DNA of 64,000 nt, taken from NCBI RefSeq assembly GCF_014212135.1, contig NZ_JACJVQ010000017.1:62001-126000 (forward strand), in the 5' to 3' direction. Every line of letters starts with the position of its first letter. Position 1 is the stretch's first letter. The stretch is from Cohnella thailandensis. GTDB lineage: Bacteria; Bacillota; Bacilli; Paenibacillales; Paenibacillaceae. This document shows positions 1 through 10,592 of this stretch, one piece after another. The notes below the pieces were generated by a model. The model did no database searches. It was not told the DNA's origin and worked only from the letters and a program-made list of their open reading frames with translations. The translations under genes were made by a program, and so were the position numbers.

Positions 1-1
1 G

Positions 2-1657
2 ACTCCGGGGATGGACGTGATCGGAACCTCCTCTTCCGGCGGCATGCCCGACATCTCCGAGGAAGCTCCGGCGTTCGCCCAGAAGATGCTCGAAGCCTCG
101 GGCAAGGTCGTGTGGGTGCCGACGATGACGGGCGGCATCTCGGGCAACCAAAGCGTCCAGACGATCGCGGTAGGCCGGGCGCTTCTGAACGTGGGCAGCG
201 GCAAGACGCCGTACCTGCTCGTTCTGGAGATCAATCTCGAAACGCTGCAATCGGTGCTGAGCACCGTGAAGTTCGGCGAAGGAAGCCAAGCGTACATAGT
301 GGCGGAAGACGGCACGAACGTCATTTCGCCGAATCCGGAGGAGCTCGGGCAGCCGTATAAATACGATCTGCCGGGCGAGAGCGGCTCTTCCAAGATCAAA
401 GCCGACGGCAAGTCGACTTTGTCCGTAGCGGCGATAACGGGCACGGCCGGCTGGAAGGTCGTCGGCAACATTCCGGTGAGCACGCTGGTGGAATCGGCGG
501 GCGCCATCAAGACGCTGACGATCGTCATGAGCATCGTGTCCGCTCTGATCGCGGCGGGAATCGGAATCCTGATCGTGTGGAATATCGGGCGTCCGCTCGG
601 TCAAATCCGCACGCTCATGAACGAAGGGGAACGCGGCAACCTGACGGTTCGCTCCCGCATCAAGCGCTCGGACGAGATCGGGCAAGTGGCGGACAGCTTC
701 AACCGCATGATGGAGCAGATCACGGGACTCGTCATGCAGACGACGTCCTCCGCCGCGGAAGTGCTGGCGACCTCGGCCTCGCTGTCGGACGCGTCGCATA
801 AGACGGCCGGCTCCGCGAAGGAGATCGCGGTCGCGACCGAAGAGATCGCTTCGGGCGCGACGAACCTGGCCGTCGAATCCGAGCGCGGAAGCGAGATGAC
901 CAGCTCGATAGGCGAGCAGGTGCAGTCCGTTATCGCGGCGAACACCGAGATGGGCCAATCCGCTTCGGAAGTCGAAGAGGCGAGCCGCAAGGGTACGGAT
1001 TATATGGCCGCGTTGATGGAGAAGACGAGCCAGACCGAAGAGATGACCCGATCGATGGTCGAGAAGGTCGACAAGCTCAAGGACAGCACGGGATCGATCC
1101 GCAAAATTCTCGAAGTGCTGGGCAACCTGACGAAGCAGACGAACATCCTGTCCTTGAACGCGACGATCGAGGCCGCCCGGGCAGGAGCGGCGGGCAAAGG
1201 CTTCATGGTCGTCGCCGACGAAATCCGCAAGCTGGCGGACCAATCGAGACATTCCATCGGAGTGGTCGGCGAAGTCGTCCAGTCGATCCAGAGCGAGATC
1301 GACGAGACGGTGCACGTTCTCTCGGACGCGTACCCGCTCTTCCAAGCCCAGATCGAAGCGGTGCGCGACGCGAACCAGATTTTCCAGAACGTGCAGTACC
1401 AGATGAGCGGGTTCGTGCAGAAGCTGGACTCCGCGACCGAATCGATCAACCACCTCGAGGGCGCCCAGTCGACGCTGTCGCTCGCCATGACGAACGTGAG
1501 CGCGGTCGCGCAGCAAGCCTCGGCGACATCGGAGCAGGTCGCTTCTCTCAGCAACGAGCAGCTTAACGTCAGCGAAGGCCTTGTCGAGCTGTCGAACCGC
1601 TTGGAGCAAGTATCCAAGGAGCTGAAGGATTCGCTGTCCCGGTTTACGGTGGCGTAA
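2..1657 (+). CDS. Methyl-accepting chemotaxis protein, 5' end cut by window
   Basis: Chemoreceptor that senses a ligand outside the cell and controls CheA through its cytoplasmic helices. The frame is open to the window edge, so the first membrane segment and part of the sensor domain are missing. The visible part starts in the distal half of a Cache-type extracellular domain. A single membrane helix follows (about codons 170-193 of the visible frame), then a HAMP domain with the typical DEIG...FNRM end, then the long signalling coiled coil with the hairpin tip [15 protein letters not shown] near 1141-1185. The protein ends without a visible CheR-tethering pentapeptide. A strong terminator follows at once, so it ends its transcript. 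The ligand cannot be deduced from the sequence. Confidence 0.93.
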   Translation, partial: TPGMDVIGTSSSGGMPDISEEAPAFAQKMLEASGKVVWVPTMTGGISGNQSVQTIAVGRALLNVGSGKTPYLLVLEINLETLQSVLSTVKFGEGSQAYIVAEDGTNVISPNPEELGQPYKYDLPGESGSSKIKADGKSTLSVAAITGTAGWKVVGNIPVSTLVESAGAIKTLTIVMSIVSALIAAGIGILIVWNIGRPLGQIRTLMNEGERGNLTVRSRIKRSDEIGQVADSFNRMMEQITGLVMQTTSSAAEVLATSASLSDASHKTAGSAKEIAVATEEIASGATNLAVESERGSEMTSSIGEQVQSVIAANTEMGQSASEVEEASRKGTDYMAALMEKTSQTEEMTRSMVEKVDKLKDSTGSIRKILEVLGNLTKQTNILSLNATIEAARAGAAGKGFMVVADEIRKLADQSRHSIGVVGEVVQSIQSEIDETVHVLSDAYPLFQAQIEAVRDANQIFQNVQYQMSGFVQKLDSATESINHLEGAQSTLSLAMTNVSAVAQQASATSEQVASLSNEQLNVSEGLVELSNRLEQVSKELKDSLSRFTVA

Positions 1658-1673
1658 TTCCAGTCTTTATTGC

Positions 1674-1717
1674 AAAGGGCTTTTCGCCGGAACCTACGAG
1701 TCGGCGAAAAGCCCTTT
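1674..1717 (+). terminator. Rho-independent terminator after the chemoreceptor
   Basis: A 16-bp perfect stem (AAAGGGCTTTTCGCCG and its complement) with a 12-nt loop, followed by a T-rich stretch. It separates the chemoreceptor from the kinase gene. Confidence 0.85.
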
Positions 1718-1758
1718 ATTCCTTCATAAGACTAAAAAAAGAGGTGAGAGACACACAG

Positions 1759-2871
1759 ATGGATATCCGCTTAGGCACCCCTGGTTTGCAGGATGAAGTC
1801 CAGCGCCTTCATCATATGAATCAACTCATTCTGAATTCGGTCGATCAAGCGATTTACGGGGTCGATCTGAGGGGCAACGTTATTTTCTGGAATGCCGCGG
1901 CCGAGAAACTAACGGGATATTCCATGGATGATTTTAAAGATAAACGCATCCATGATCTCATTCACCATACGAACATGAACGGAGAGCGGGTTCCGCTGCA
2001 GCATTGTCCCATCAATCACGCTCTCGCCGGCGGCCATAGATTGACCGTTAGCCGGGATATATTTTGGCGCAAAGACGGGGCTTGTTTTCCGGTGGAATAT
2101 TCCGTTAACCCCATGATCGAGAAGGGAGTGCATATCGGCTGCGTCCTTACCTTCCGGGACATGACCGAGAAGGATAAAACGAACGAGCTTCTGATGGGAT
2201 GGGAGAAAATGACATCGGTCGGCCAGCTCGTCTCCGGAATCGCCCATGAGATCAAAAATCCCCTTACGGTCTTGAAGGGCTTCTTGCGGCTTATCGCCCA
2301 TTCGTCAACCGTGAACGACCAATACATAGGAATCATGAACGGCGAATTCGATCGCATCGAGGGGATCGTTCAAGAGCTTCTGACCTTCGCCAAGCCGGAA
2401 AGCACGCTGTACGAGAATAAAGACGTTCGGAAAATCGTCGAGCAGACCGTCGTGTTGATGGAGCCGCAAGCGTTGGAGAAGAGCATCCAGCTGGTCGCGT
2501 TTAACGACAGCGAGCCGTTGACCGTCCATTGCGTGGAATCCCAGATCAAGCAGGTGCTGATCAATCTCATCAAAAACGCCATCGAAGCGATGGACAACAA
2601 AGGAACTATCGTCGTTAGAACTTTTCTCCGGGATCGCATGGCGGCCATTCAAGTCTCGGATCAGGGCCCGGGCATACCGGAACCTCAGCTCCAACGTATC
2701 GGAGAGGCCTTCTACACGACCAAGGAGAACGGAACGGGCTTAGGTTTAATGGTGACGAACAACATCGTACGGTGCAATCACAATGGATACATAGAGGTGC
2801 GCAGCCAACTAGGCATCGGCACCTCGTTTACGGTCTTTCTTCCGGCGGCGGAAACGGATTCAACCGGCTAA
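1759..2871 (+). CDS. PAS-domain sensor histidine kinase (sporulation-kinase-like)
   Basis: Cytoplasmic histidine kinase of about 370 residues with no membrane segment. An N-terminal PAS domain (about residues 20-140) precedes a HisKA helix with the phosphoacceptor His163 in SGIAHEIKNPL. The HATPase domain shows an N box (NLIKNAIEAM), a G1 box (DQGPGIPE) and a G2 box (GTGLGL). This layout resembles the soluble Kin kinases that feed the Spo0F/Spo0A phosphorelay. No response regulator is adjacent, which fits an orphan phosphorelay kinase, but that role is inferred. I chose the ATG at 1759: GAGGTG at 1741-1746 lies 12 nt upstream, whereas the in-frame GTG at 1744 would sit inside that ribosome site. 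Its 3' end overlaps the convergent transporter gene by 12 bp. Confidence 0.85.
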   Translation: MDIRLGTPGLQDEVQRLHHMNQLILNSVDQAIYGVDLRGNVIFWNAAAEKLTGYSMDDFKDKRIHDLIHHTNMNGERVPLQHCPINHALAGGHRLTVSRDIFWRKDGACFPVEYSVNPMIEKGVHIGCVLTFRDMTEKDKTNELLMGWEKMTSVGQLVSGIAHEIKNPLTVLKGFLRLIAHSSTVNDQYIGIMNGEFDRIEGIVQELLTFAKPESTLYENKDVRKIVEQTVVLMEPQALEKSIQLVAFNDSEPLTVHCVESQIKQVLINLIKNAIEAMDNKGTIVVRTFLRDRMAAIQVSDQGPGIPEPQLQRIGEAFYTTKENGTGLGLMVTNNIVRCNHNGYIEVRSQLGIGTSFTVFLPAAETDSTG

Positions 2872-3780
2872 CGCTTCCGGCGTTTCCTGGGCCGCTCCAT
2901 TCTGCTCCGATCTCATGTACAGGATGAGGCCGACGATCACGCAGGCTCCGCCGGCCAGCTGCGCCGCTCCGAGATATTCCCCGAAGAGGAAAATGCCGAG
3001 AATCGAAGCTCCGACGGGCTCGGCGAGCACGGTCATCGAGATCGTCGTCGCTTTGACATGCTGAAGCAGCCAGTTGAAGATCATATGCCCCAGCACCGTG
3101 GGAACGACGGCCAGGAGGACGAACAGCAGCCATTCTCGGGCCGGATAATCGAACATGGGCGTCCCCGTCGCCAGATTATAAAGGGCGAAGCACAGGAACG
3201 TGATCGCGAACGCGATCAAGCTGTACAAGTATGAGGGGATGCGCGACATCAACCTCTTGGCGATCAGCATGTTCGCGACGATAGCCAGGGTACCCAGGAA
3301 GCTAAGCAGGTCTCCGAGAAGCGCGTCGCCGGATCCCCCGGAATCCCCCGAACCTACGGTGACCACGCCGAGAATCGCCAGCAGCATGCCGAGCAGCGCG
3401 CGGCGGGACGATCGCTCCTTGAACGCGAAATAAGCGCCGATCATGACGAGCACGGGCTCGAGCGACAGAATGATGGTCGAGCTCGCGATGGACGTATAGG
3501 TCAAGGAGGCCATCCAGAGAAGGAAATGCAGAGCGAGGAAGAAGCCGGCCAAGCCAAGGAGCAGCCAATCCTTCCCGGAGATACGGCGTGCCGCGCCGGC
3601 CTGTTTGGCTCCGAACGGGAGCATGACGAGGATGGTGAACAGCATGCGGTACATTCCTTGGACGGATACGGGAGCGTCGGAGAAACGGACCAAGATAGGG
3701 GCGAAAGAGATCGCGACCATCCCGATGATCAGCGGAATGGCCGGCGAGAGACGCGGCGCGGAGGATGTTGCGGATTTCAC
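2860..3780 (-). CDS. EamA/DMT-family exporter
   Basis: Integral membrane protein of 306 residues with about ten hydrophobic helices, arranged as two homologous five-helix EamA halves. The second half carries the typical AEPVGASILGIFLFGE segment. Members of the drug/metabolite transporter superfamily usually export amino acids, nucleosides or other small metabolites; the substrate cannot be told from sequence. It converges on the PAS kinase with a 12-bp overlap and is divergent from the PBP gene, with about 200 bp of AT-richer sequence between the start codons. No terminator is seen in the overlap. Confidence 0.85.
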   Translation of the reverse strand: MKSATSSAPRLSPAIPLIIGMVAISFAPILVRFSDAPVSVQGMYRMLFTILVMLPFGAKQAGAARRISGKDWLLLGLAGFFLALHFLLWMASLTYTSIASSTIILSLEPVLVMIGAYFAFKERSSRRALLGMLLAILGVVTVGSGDSGGSGDALLGDLLSFLGTLAIVANMLIAKRLMSRIPSYLYSLIAFAITFLCFALYNLATGTPMFDYPAREWLLFVLLAVVPTVLGHMIFNWLLQHVKATTISMTVLAEPVGASILGIFLFGEYLGAAQLAGGACVIVGLILYMRSEQNGAAQETPEALAG

Positions 3781-3982
3781 TTTTGATGTTCCTTCCCGGA
3801 ATTCCTAGTCTAAGTAGTTCGAATGTCTTGATGTATTGGCGGAATAGCCTATAGCATTCTACCGGAGTCGCCCGTTTTTTTCAATATGCCGGACTGCGGA
3901 ACGGTCCGATTCGAACGCCCGCCTAAGAGGGGAATAAGCTGGCAATACTATCCACTAAGACTAGCGGAAAAGAGGGCTTCCC

Positions 3983-5809
3983 GTGGATAGGCGAATTTCG
4001 GCGCGGCTCGTTCAGGTTCTTCTTGTGTTTGCTATCGCTTTCGGCACGATCGAACTCCGAATGGCTTGGATACAGTTGCGAGCCGGGCGGCAGCACTCCG
4101 TTCCGACACTGGAACGGAGCGCCGCGCTTCAACGGTCGGACAGCCTGGAGCTGGATACGGGAAGGGCTCTGTTCCTGGATCGGACGGGGGCGTCCTTGAC
4201 CGGGGAGACGGTCAAGGCGCTGGCGGTTTATCCCGCCGGCGGGATGCCGAGAGGAACGGAGCCGTCGGTCGAACGGCTCGCCGCCATTCTTAAGCAGGAC
4301 AAGGGGAAGCTCGAGGCTTGGATGAACGGGCTGCGAGCCGCGGACGTGTGGCGAGCCGCGGACGGCAAACGCGCTTACGCCCTGACAGACGAGCAAGCGA
4401 AGGAGATCGGCAAGCTACGGCTTGCCGGCGTCGTCGTGCTTCCTTATCGCAACCGGTATCCGGCGCAAACCGCGCTATCGGCCCTTCATGCGATCGGCTA
4501 CGTCTCGCAGAACCCGGAGAGAATGAGGTCGCTTTACGGCGAAGCGTTAACCAAGCGCAAGCTGCGGCTATCGGATTCGATCGGCGGGGCGGGGCTGGAG
4601 CTGAGCCTGGACCGCTGGATCCAGGGAGTCGGGAGAACGGAAGCGATCGTCGTGACCGATGCGGCCAGAAGGCCCCTAAAGGGACTGGGGCTGCGAATTC
4701 ACGGGCCGGATAATCTCCATTATCCGCTTCAGGTCCGAACGACGATCGATTCGCGTATTCAAGAAGCGGCCCAGACGGTTATGGAGAAGCATGGGATCAA
4801 GCAGGGAGCGGTCGTCGTGCTGGATGCGGACAATGCCGACGTGCTCGCCATGCTGTCCTACCCCTCCTACGACCCGAATCATATCGGATTGGAGGGCACC
4901 GACGAGAGCAATCACGCCCTTATCGCCGTTCCGCCGGGCTCGATCTTCAAGACCGTGACGCTGGCCGCGGCGCTTGAGGCGGGCGTAACCGACCTGTCGG
5001 AACGGTTCCGCTGCCAAGGCCATTACGGACGATATGGCCTGAAGTGCTGGCGAGAGAAAGGCCATGGAGTGATTACGCTGGAGGAGGCGTACGCCGAGTC
5101 GTGCAACGTCGTATTCGCGGCGCTTGCGGAGCGCCTTCATCCCGCGGCCCTGCAGAAGACCGCCGACCGTCTGGGCATCGGGAGGCAGGTGGGTTGGCAC
5201 GCGGACGATTTCTTGAACGGGGGACCGCTTCGTCTCCTGCAGGAGGAGCAGGCGGGAACGGTGTTCGAGAGCGTCGACGCCGGGAAGGACGGCGGTGTCC
5301 GAACCGGGACGGGAATCGGACAGCGCGACGTCCGCGTGACGCCGCTTCAGGCGGCGAACCTGGCGGTCACCCTGCTTCACCAAGGGCGCGTGCTGGCGCC
5401 TCGCATCGTGAGCGAGCTTCGATACGCGGACGGCGACGTGCTCACCAAGCTGCCTTCACAGGCGTCCCCGTCCGCGTACGGAGCCATCCAACCGAAGACG
5501 GCTTCGATCCTCCGGCATGCCATGCGTTCCGTCGTGCTGGAGGGCACGGCGGAGCATACGCTTGGCGACGCAAAGCGGCCGCTGGCGGGGAAGTCGGGAA
5601 CCGCGGAGCTGGGAGGAGCGAAATCGTCGCACAACGATCACTGGTTCATCGGCTACGGACCCGCGGAGGGCCAAGCCCGGTACGCGGTCGCCGTGCTGAT
5701 CGAGAACCAGCGGGCCGGGTCCCGCAACCGGGCTTCCGAGCTGTTCGGCGAAATCATGGAACGGCTGCTTGAGCCGCCGGCAAAGAAAACCCCTTCCTCC
5801 GGAAAATAA
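3983..5809 (+). CDS. Class B penicillin-binding protein (transpeptidase)
   Basis: Monofunctional D,D-transpeptidase that crosslinks peptidoglycan on the outer face of the membrane. One N-terminal membrane anchor (about residues 8-28) is followed by a PBP dimerisation region and a transpeptidase domain with all three active-site motifs: S320-I-F-K323, S373-C-N375 and K537-S-G-T540. No PASTA repeats follow. At 608 residues it is close to PbpI/SpoVD-type enzymes; which one it replaces is unclear. The start is a GTG, supported by AGAGGG at about 3971-3976. The stop codon lies in the loop of a terminator hairpin shared with the convergent gene. Confidence 0.9.
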   Translation: MDRRISARLVQVLLVFAIAFGTIELRMAWIQLRAGRQHSVPTLERSAALQRSDSLELDTGRALFLDRTGASLTGETVKALAVYPAGGMPRGTEPSVERLAAILKQDKGKLEAWMNGLRAADVWRAADGKRAYALTDEQAKEIGKLRLAGVVVLPYRNRYPAQTALSALHAIGYVSQNPERMRSLYGEALTKRKLRLSDSIGGAGLELSLDRWIQGVGRTEAIVVTDAARRPLKGLGLRIHGPDNLHYPLQVRTTIDSRIQEAAQTVMEKHGIKQGAVVVLDADNADVLAMLSYPSYDPNHIGLEGTDESNHALIAVPPGSIFKTVTLAAALEAGVTDLSERFRCQGHYGRYGLKCWREKGHGVITLEEAYAESCNVVFAALAERLHPAALQKTADRLGIGRQVGWHADDFLNGGPLRLLQEEQAGTVFESVDAGKDGGVRTGTGIGQRDVRVTPLQAANLAVTLLHQGRVLAPRIVSELRYADGDVLTKLPSQASPSAYGAIQPKTASILRHAMRSVVLEGTAEHTLGDAKRPLAGKSGTAELGGAKSSHNDHWFIGYGPAEGQARYAVAVLIENQRAGSRNRASELFGEIMERLLEPPAKKTPSSGK

Positions 5810-5821
5810 GAGGAAGGGGTT
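5788..5821 (-). terminator. Terminator shared by the PBP gene and the AI-2E family gene
   Basis: An 11-bp perfect stem (AACCCCTTCCT and its complement at 5811-5821). Leftward transcripts run into a T-rich tract after it. The PBP stop codon TAA (5807-5809) lies in the 12-nt loop. Confidence 0.8.
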
Positions 5822-5828
5822 GCTAACG

Positions 5829-7034
5829 TTACGGCTTAGGCGGCTTCTTCGAGCGCCGCCAGAGCTTCTTGCGCTCGGCGGAAGGCTGGGCCGGGAAGGC
5901 GGCTTCTTCGCCGCCGGCGGCGGTTGCCTGCTGGGGAGCAAGCGGCGAGACGTCGAACTCCTCGCGGGGAAGCCGGATCCATCGCTGCAGGTACCCTTGA
6001 TCGTACAGGGCTTTAAGCAGAATCATCAGCACCGGCGCAAGGATCAGGCCGATAACGCCGAAGAAGGATAAGCTCACCATCATGAAGGCCAGCATCGTAA
6101 AGGCGGAGACGCCGACGGTTTGACCCGTGATCCGAGGCTCCAGGAACTGCCGCGTGAGCGTGACGACGATCAGCAGAACCGCAAGCCAGATGGCCAGCAC
6201 GGTTTTGCCGACGATGAGAAGGTAGATGATCCAAGGGATGAACAGCGTGCTTACCCCGAGCAGCGGGAGCACGTCGAACACGCCGGCAAGCAGCGAGATA
6301 GCGAAGGCGTTGTTCACGTTCAGCAGGAGCAGCGCGATAAAGATGACGATGAAGGTAATCGAGATCAGCTTCGCCTGGGCGGAGAAATAAGCCCCGATTC
6401 CGCGAAAGACGTTGGCGCGCAGAAACTCGGAGGAATTCTTCAGCGTCTTGGGGAAGCGGTCTTTGGCGAATCGGCGCCAGCTGTCGATCTCCACGCTCAG
6501 GAAGTACGCCAGGATGATCGCGATGCCGAAATTAACGAGAAACGAGGAGAACGAAGTGACGAACGACACGAGCCAATTCAAGAAATCGACCGCGAGATCG
6601 GTGCCTTTTTGCGTGACCCACTCGATCGCTTCGTTCGCTTTCTCGGTGATGTCCGGCGGAAGCCTGTCCGAATGCTCTTGAAGCTCATGGGTGAGATAAT
6701 CGATTTGCGCGGTAATCTCGTCCTGATACTGAGGCAGCTTCGCGCTCAATTGTTCGATCTGCGAGTAGAAGATAAAGCCGAGCCCGGCGAGAGCGCCCAG
6801 AAGAACCAGGACGAACAGGAGAACGCTGATCCCCGAGGCGATGGCCTTGCGGATTCCGATCCGGTGAAGCCTCTTGGCGAGCGGTTCGATGCAGAAAAAG
6901 ACGACGAACGAAAGAAACACGGGAGTGGCGATATGGTACAAATAGCTGAAAATAAACATGACTAGCCATACGGTCACCGCCAGGACCGCGATGTCGAAGG
7001 CGGTTCTCCAATACTTTTGATACAAGGACAACAT
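5829..7034 (-). CDS. AI-2E family transporter (YtvI/PerM-like)
   Basis: Polytopic membrane protein of 401 residues, family PF01594. Hydrophobic segments lie at the N terminus (about 12-36 and 38-60), mid-protein and in a C-terminal cluster including DVLPLLG and the GQTVGVSAF region. An amphipathic stretch follows the third helix. The last 45 residues are hydrophilic and basic (RKKLWRRSKKPPKP), an extension beyond the family core. Members have been linked to AI-2 export, Na+/H+ exchange or, for YtvI, sporulation; none of these roles can be assigned here. The gene stands alone between a convergent PBP gene and a divergent deacetylase. Confidence 0.82.
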   Translation of the reverse strand: MLSLYQKYWRTAFDIAVLAVTVWLVMFIFSYLYHIATPVFLSFVVFFCIEPLAKRLHRIGIRKAIASGISVLLFVLVLLGALAGLGFIFYSQIEQLSAKLPQYQDEITAQIDYLTHELQEHSDRLPPDITEKANEAIEWVTQKGTDLAVDFLNWLVSFVTSFSSFLVNFGIAIILAYFLSVEIDSWRRFAKDRFPKTLKNSSEFLRANVFRGIGAYFSAQAKLISITFIVIFIALLLLNVNNAFAISLLAGVFDVLPLLGVSTLFIPWIIYLLIVGKTVLAIWLAVLLIVVTLTRQFLEPRITGQTVGVSAFTMLAFMMVSLSFFGVIGLILAPVLMILLKALYDQGYLQRWIRLPREEFDVSPLAPQQATAAGGEEAAFPAQPSAERKKLWRRSKKPPKP

Positions 7035-7198
7035 CCGATTCCAACCACCCTTGCCGAAATATACGTGCCCGATCTAACTCCCATTGTACACGATCGAAAA
7101 AAAGAATTCTCCCCGGCCTGTCTATTTCGGCGCCCTATGATAAAATAAGAGACGAACAGATAAGATAATTCCACAGATGGGTGAAATGGTGAGTTGAG

Positions 7199-8605
7199 AT
7201 GGACAGAATCGTTTGGTGGCTTTTTTCTTTTTTGACCTTATACGACTTTATTCCGGGGTTGATCAGCCGCGTATTCGGGTTTCGGGTGTTTCGCCGGGGG
7301 CAAGCGGGGCAAGAAATCGCCATTACGTTCGACGACGGGCCCAATCCCGAGTATACGCCCCGATTGCTCGACCTGCTGAAGCGGCATAACGCCAAGGCAA
7401 CCTTCTTCGTCGTAGGCGCCAAGGCGGAGAAGCATCCGGAGATCATCAAGCGCATGTACGACGAAGGGCATTCGATCGGCATCCACAATTACGTGCACCG
7501 CAGCAATTGGATCATGAGCCCGCGCACGGTGAAGCGGCAGGTGCAGCGCACGTCGGATATCCTTTACGAGATAACGGGCCGCCGCCCGATGTTTTACAGG
7601 CCGCCATGGGGCATTCTGAACCTGTTCGACTTCGCCCAGCTGCGCCACTATCAAATCGTGCTCTGGTCGGGGATGTTCGGCGATTGGAAGGTAAAGACCG
7701 GCGAAGAGAAGCTGTATCGCCGAATGAGAAAGCAGCTTGCTCCCGGAGAGGTATACGTTCTGCACGACTGCGGAACGACGTTCGGTGCGGACGAGCGGGC
7801 GCCCGAGATGATGCTCGCCGCGCTGAGCCGCATTCTGGACGACGGAGACCGGATGGGCCTGCGCTATGTCGGAGTTGGGGAGCTGATCGAGATTACGGAG
7901 ACGATCAAGGCGGACGAGAAGGAGCGCCGGGCCGCGGGCGGCAAGCAAGAGGGGCGGAACGGACGAAGCGTGCCCAAGCCCGGGCCGATGAAGAGGCTCG
8001 TCGTTTGGCTCTGGATGCAGTGGGAGAAGTTGTTCCATGTAATCTTCCGGGTGAAGCCGATCGGGGACGGCGATTTCATGCATTACCGAATTGTCCGTTA
8101 TTCTGGTAAAGAGCTCAGATTCGATAATGGATCCGTACTGAAGCGCGGGGATAAGGTACTGGAGATGCACTTCGATAACGAGAAGATGTATGAGGTTGGC
8201 ATGAATGCGAAGTCCTCCGTCCACATCGCGATTCGGGTCATTCGAGAGGTTCAGCGCGCTTTGCCCGACATGGCCAAAGAGATCAAGAGGATCGACAAGG
8301 ACGAGAGCATTAAGGCGCTTTATGGAGTATCCATGATCAATCGGGGCGCGGAGGGGCTAGGCTTCGAGACATTCGACCTGCCGAAGGGTCTTTTCTCCAT
8401 AATGACACAGTGGTACTTAAAACTGCTGATGAGTATCATCCATCCTGAAGGCGGAGGAAGAGTACGCAAGCACAGGGACACGATCGAGCCACGCATTATC
8501 GCCATGGCTCGAGAACGGGCGCTCTCTTGGGAGAGCGGCGAGAAGTCCGCCGAGATCAGCGAGGCTTATCGCTCGAAGCGGCCCGGCTTGGCGGCGAAGG
8601 AATAA
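7199..8605 (+). CDS. Polysaccharide deacetylase with C-terminal YkoP-like domain
   Basis: Carbohydrate esterase family 4 enzyme. After an N-terminal hydrophobic segment (about residues 5-25) comes the NodB fold with the metal and catalytic motifs: TFDDGPNPEYT, a His pair in GIHNYVH, and RPPWG. The family removes N-acetyl groups from peptidoglycan or related glycans outside the cell. The C-terminal half, after a basic linker near residue 250, is a second domain of about 200 residues resembling YkoP, of unknown function. ATG 7199 follows GGTGAG (7188-7193) at 5 nt. A strong bidirectional terminator follows. Confidence 0.85.
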   Translation: MDRIVWWLFSFLTLYDFIPGLISRVFGFRVFRRGQAGQEIAITFDDGPNPEYTPRLLDLLKRHNAKATFFVVGAKAEKHPEIIKRMYDEGHSIGIHNYVHRSNWIMSPRTVKRQVQRTSDILYEITGRRPMFYRPPWGILNLFDFAQLRHYQIVLWSGMFGDWKVKTGEEKLYRRMRKQLAPGEVYVLHDCGTTFGADERAPEMMLAALSRILDDGDRMGLRYVGVGELIEITETIKADEKERRAAGGKQEGRNGRSVPKPGPMKRLVVWLWMQWEKLFHVIFRVKPIGDGDFMHYRIVRYSGKELRFDNGSVLKRGDKVLEMHFDNEKMYEVGMNAKSSVHIAIRVIREVQRALPDMAKEIKRIDKDESIKALYGVSMINRGAEGLGFETFDLPKGLFSIMTQWYLKLLMSIIHPEGGGRVRKHRDTIEPRIIAMARERALSWESGEKSAEISEAYRSKRPGLAAKE

Positions 8606-8620
8606 TAGCATGTATTGTCA

Positions 8621-8659
8621 AAACAAACGGCTGTCCCTCGGAGGGACAGCCGTTTGTTT
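8621..8659. terminator. Bidirectional terminator between the deacetylase gene and ilvD
   Basis: A near-perfect stem of about 18 bp with a 3-nt loop (AAACAAACGGCTGTCCCT and complement). It lies between two convergent genes and can serve both. Confidence 0.85.
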
Positions 8660-8676
8660 ATGATGGAGGAATTGTC

Positions 8677-10365
8677 TTACAGCTTCATGACGCCGCCCTT
8701 GGAGGCGTTCGTCACCATCGCCGAGTAGCGGGCGAGGTAGCCGCGCTTGATCTTCGGCTCGAAGCCCTTCCAGTTGGCGCGGCGGCGCTCCAGCTCTTCG
8801 TCGCTCACTTCGAGCGTGATCGTGCGGTTGTTCATGTCCAGCTCGATCATGTCGCCGTCTTCGACGAAGGCGATCGGTCCGCCTTCGGCCGCTTCCGGGG
8901 AAACGTGGCCGATCGAGATCCCGCGGGACGCGCCGGAGAAGCGGCCGTCGGTGATCAGGCCGACCTTCGTGCCGAGGCCCATGCCGACGATCTGCGACGT
9001 AGGAGCGAGCATCTCCGGCATGCCGGGGCCGCCCTTCGGTCCTTCGTAGCGGATAACGACGACGTGGCCTTCCTTGACCTTGCCTTCGGCAAGCCCTTGA
9101 AGCACTTCGTCCTGGGAGTCGAAGCAGATCGCCGGTCCGCGGTGGTAGCCGCCGACGGACTTGTCGACCGCGCCGACCTTGATGATCGAACCGCCCGGAG
9201 CCAGGTTGCCGAACAGAACGGACAGTCCGCCTTCCTTCGAGTGCGGATCGTCGATAGGACGGATGACGCTGTGATCCTTGATCTCGCTGCCGGCGACGTT
9301 CTCGCGAAGCGTCTTGCCGGAAACGGTCAGAACGTCGCCGTTCAGCGCGCCTTCCTTCTTGAAGAGCTCGTTGATGATGGCGCTGACGCCGCCTGCCAGG
9401 TGCAGGTCTTCGATGTGGTGGTCGGAAGCCGGAGCGAGCTTGGACAGGTAAGGAACGCGCTTAGCCACTTCGTTGATGCGCTCGATCGGATATTCGATGT
9501 CCGCTTCGTGAGCAAGCGCCAGCGTATGGAGGACGGTGTTCGTCGATCCGCCCATCGCCATGTCGAGCGCGAACGCGTTGTCGATCGAATCCTTCGTCAC
9601 GATGTCGCGAGGCTTGATGTCGGCCTTGATCAGCTCCATCAGCTGCTTGGCCGATTGCTTCACGAATTCGCGGCGTTCCGGAGCGACCGCGAGGATCGTT
9701 CCGTTGCCCGGCAGGGCGAGGCCGAGAACTTCGGCGAGACAGTTCATGGAGTTCGCGGTGAACATGCCGGAGCAGGAGCCGCAGGTCGGGCAGCCGTATT
9801 GCTCGAGCTCGGTCAGGCTCTTCTCGTCGATCTTGCCGGTCATGTACGCGCCGACGCCTTCGAAGACGGAGGTCAGCGAGATCGCGCGGCCGTCGCTCGT
9901 GCGGCCGGCCTTCATCGGGCCGCCGCTGACGAAGATCGTCGGGATGTTGATGCGCAGGGCGGCCATCATCATTCCGGGAGTGATCTTGTCGCAGTTCGGG
10001 ATGCAGACCATGCCGTCGAACCAGTGGGCGTTCACCATCGTCTCGACGGAGTCGGCGATGATCTCGCGGCTCGCGAGGGAATAACGCATGCCGATGTGAC
10101 CCATGGCGATGCCGTCGTCGACGCCGATCGTGTTGAATTCGAACGGAACGCCGCCGGCCTCGCGGATGGCTTCCTTCACGATCTTGCCGAACTCCTGCAG
10201 GTGGACGTGTCCGGGAACGATGTCCAGGTAGGAGTTGCAGACGGCGATGAACGGCTTGCCGAAATCTTCTTCCTTCACGCCGGCAGCGCGCAGCAAGCTG
10301 CGGTGCGGAGCGCGGTCAAACCCTTTTTTGATCATATCGGATCGCATTTTTTTGGGTGCGGGCAT
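8677..10365 (-). CDS. ilvD: Dihydroxy-acid dehydratase
   Basis: Third common enzyme of isoleucine/valine synthesis, dehydrating 2,3-dihydroxy acids to 2-keto acids with an iron-sulfur cluster. The 562-residue length is normal. Cluster-ligand regions are visible: CNSY near residue 48, PNCDKITPG, and [20 protein letters not shown]. The C-terminal GRFSGASRG motif is also typical. It stands alone, with no other ilv gene in the window. The upstream region (10380-10450 on the minus strand) is AT-rich, with a TATAAT-like box and a small dyad AGAAT-A-ATTCT near 10409. It might be a regulatory site, but it is not a clear match to the CodY box. Confidence 0.97.
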   Translation of the reverse strand: MPAPKKMRSDMIKKGFDRAPHRSLLRAAGVKEEDFGKPFIAVCNSYLDIVPGHVHLQEFGKIVKEAIREAGGVPFEFNTIGVDDGIAMGHIGMRYSLASREIIADSVETMVNAHWFDGMVCIPNCDKITPGMMMAALRINIPTIFVSGGPMKAGRTSDGRAISLTSVFEGVGAYMTGKIDEKSLTELEQYGCPTCGSCSGMFTANSMNCLAEVLGLALPGNGTILAVAPERREFVKQSAKQLMELIKADIKPRDIVTKDSIDNAFALDMAMGGSTNTVLHTLALAHEADIEYPIERINEVAKRVPYLSKLAPASDHHIEDLHLAGGVSAIINELFKKEGALNGDVLTVSGKTLRENVAGSEIKDHSVIRPIDDPHSKEGGLSVLFGNLAPGGSIIKVGAVDKSVGGYHRGPAICFDSQDEVLQGLAEGKVKEGHVVVIRYEGPKGGPGMPEMLAPTSQIVGMGLGTKVGLITDGRFSGASRGISIGHVSPEAAEGGPIAFVEDGDMIELDMNNRTITLEVSDEELERRRANWKGFEPKIKRGYLARYSAMVTNASKGGVMKL

Positions 10366-10592
10366 AACGAGAGTTCCTCCATTCGTGTAGAGACGATGAT
10401 ATTTTTAAGAATAATTCTAACATATTATTATAGAGACTTGCTATATGGGATAGGCAGGGAGATTGGCGGCTAACGTATCATTAGACGTCGAAAACCGACA
10501 TCTTTCTACACTAAATTCTCCTATACGGATGAAAATGAACGGGGAGCAGGGAATATCGAATGCGGCGGGGGCGATATTATGGTAACCAAAAG

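Noticed and set aside
8527..10473. Plus-strand frame of 648 codons across ilvD
   Set aside because: It is antisense to a well-supported IlvD with full motifs, has composition typical of a GC-rich shadow frame (D/R/A/V-rich), and no family match.
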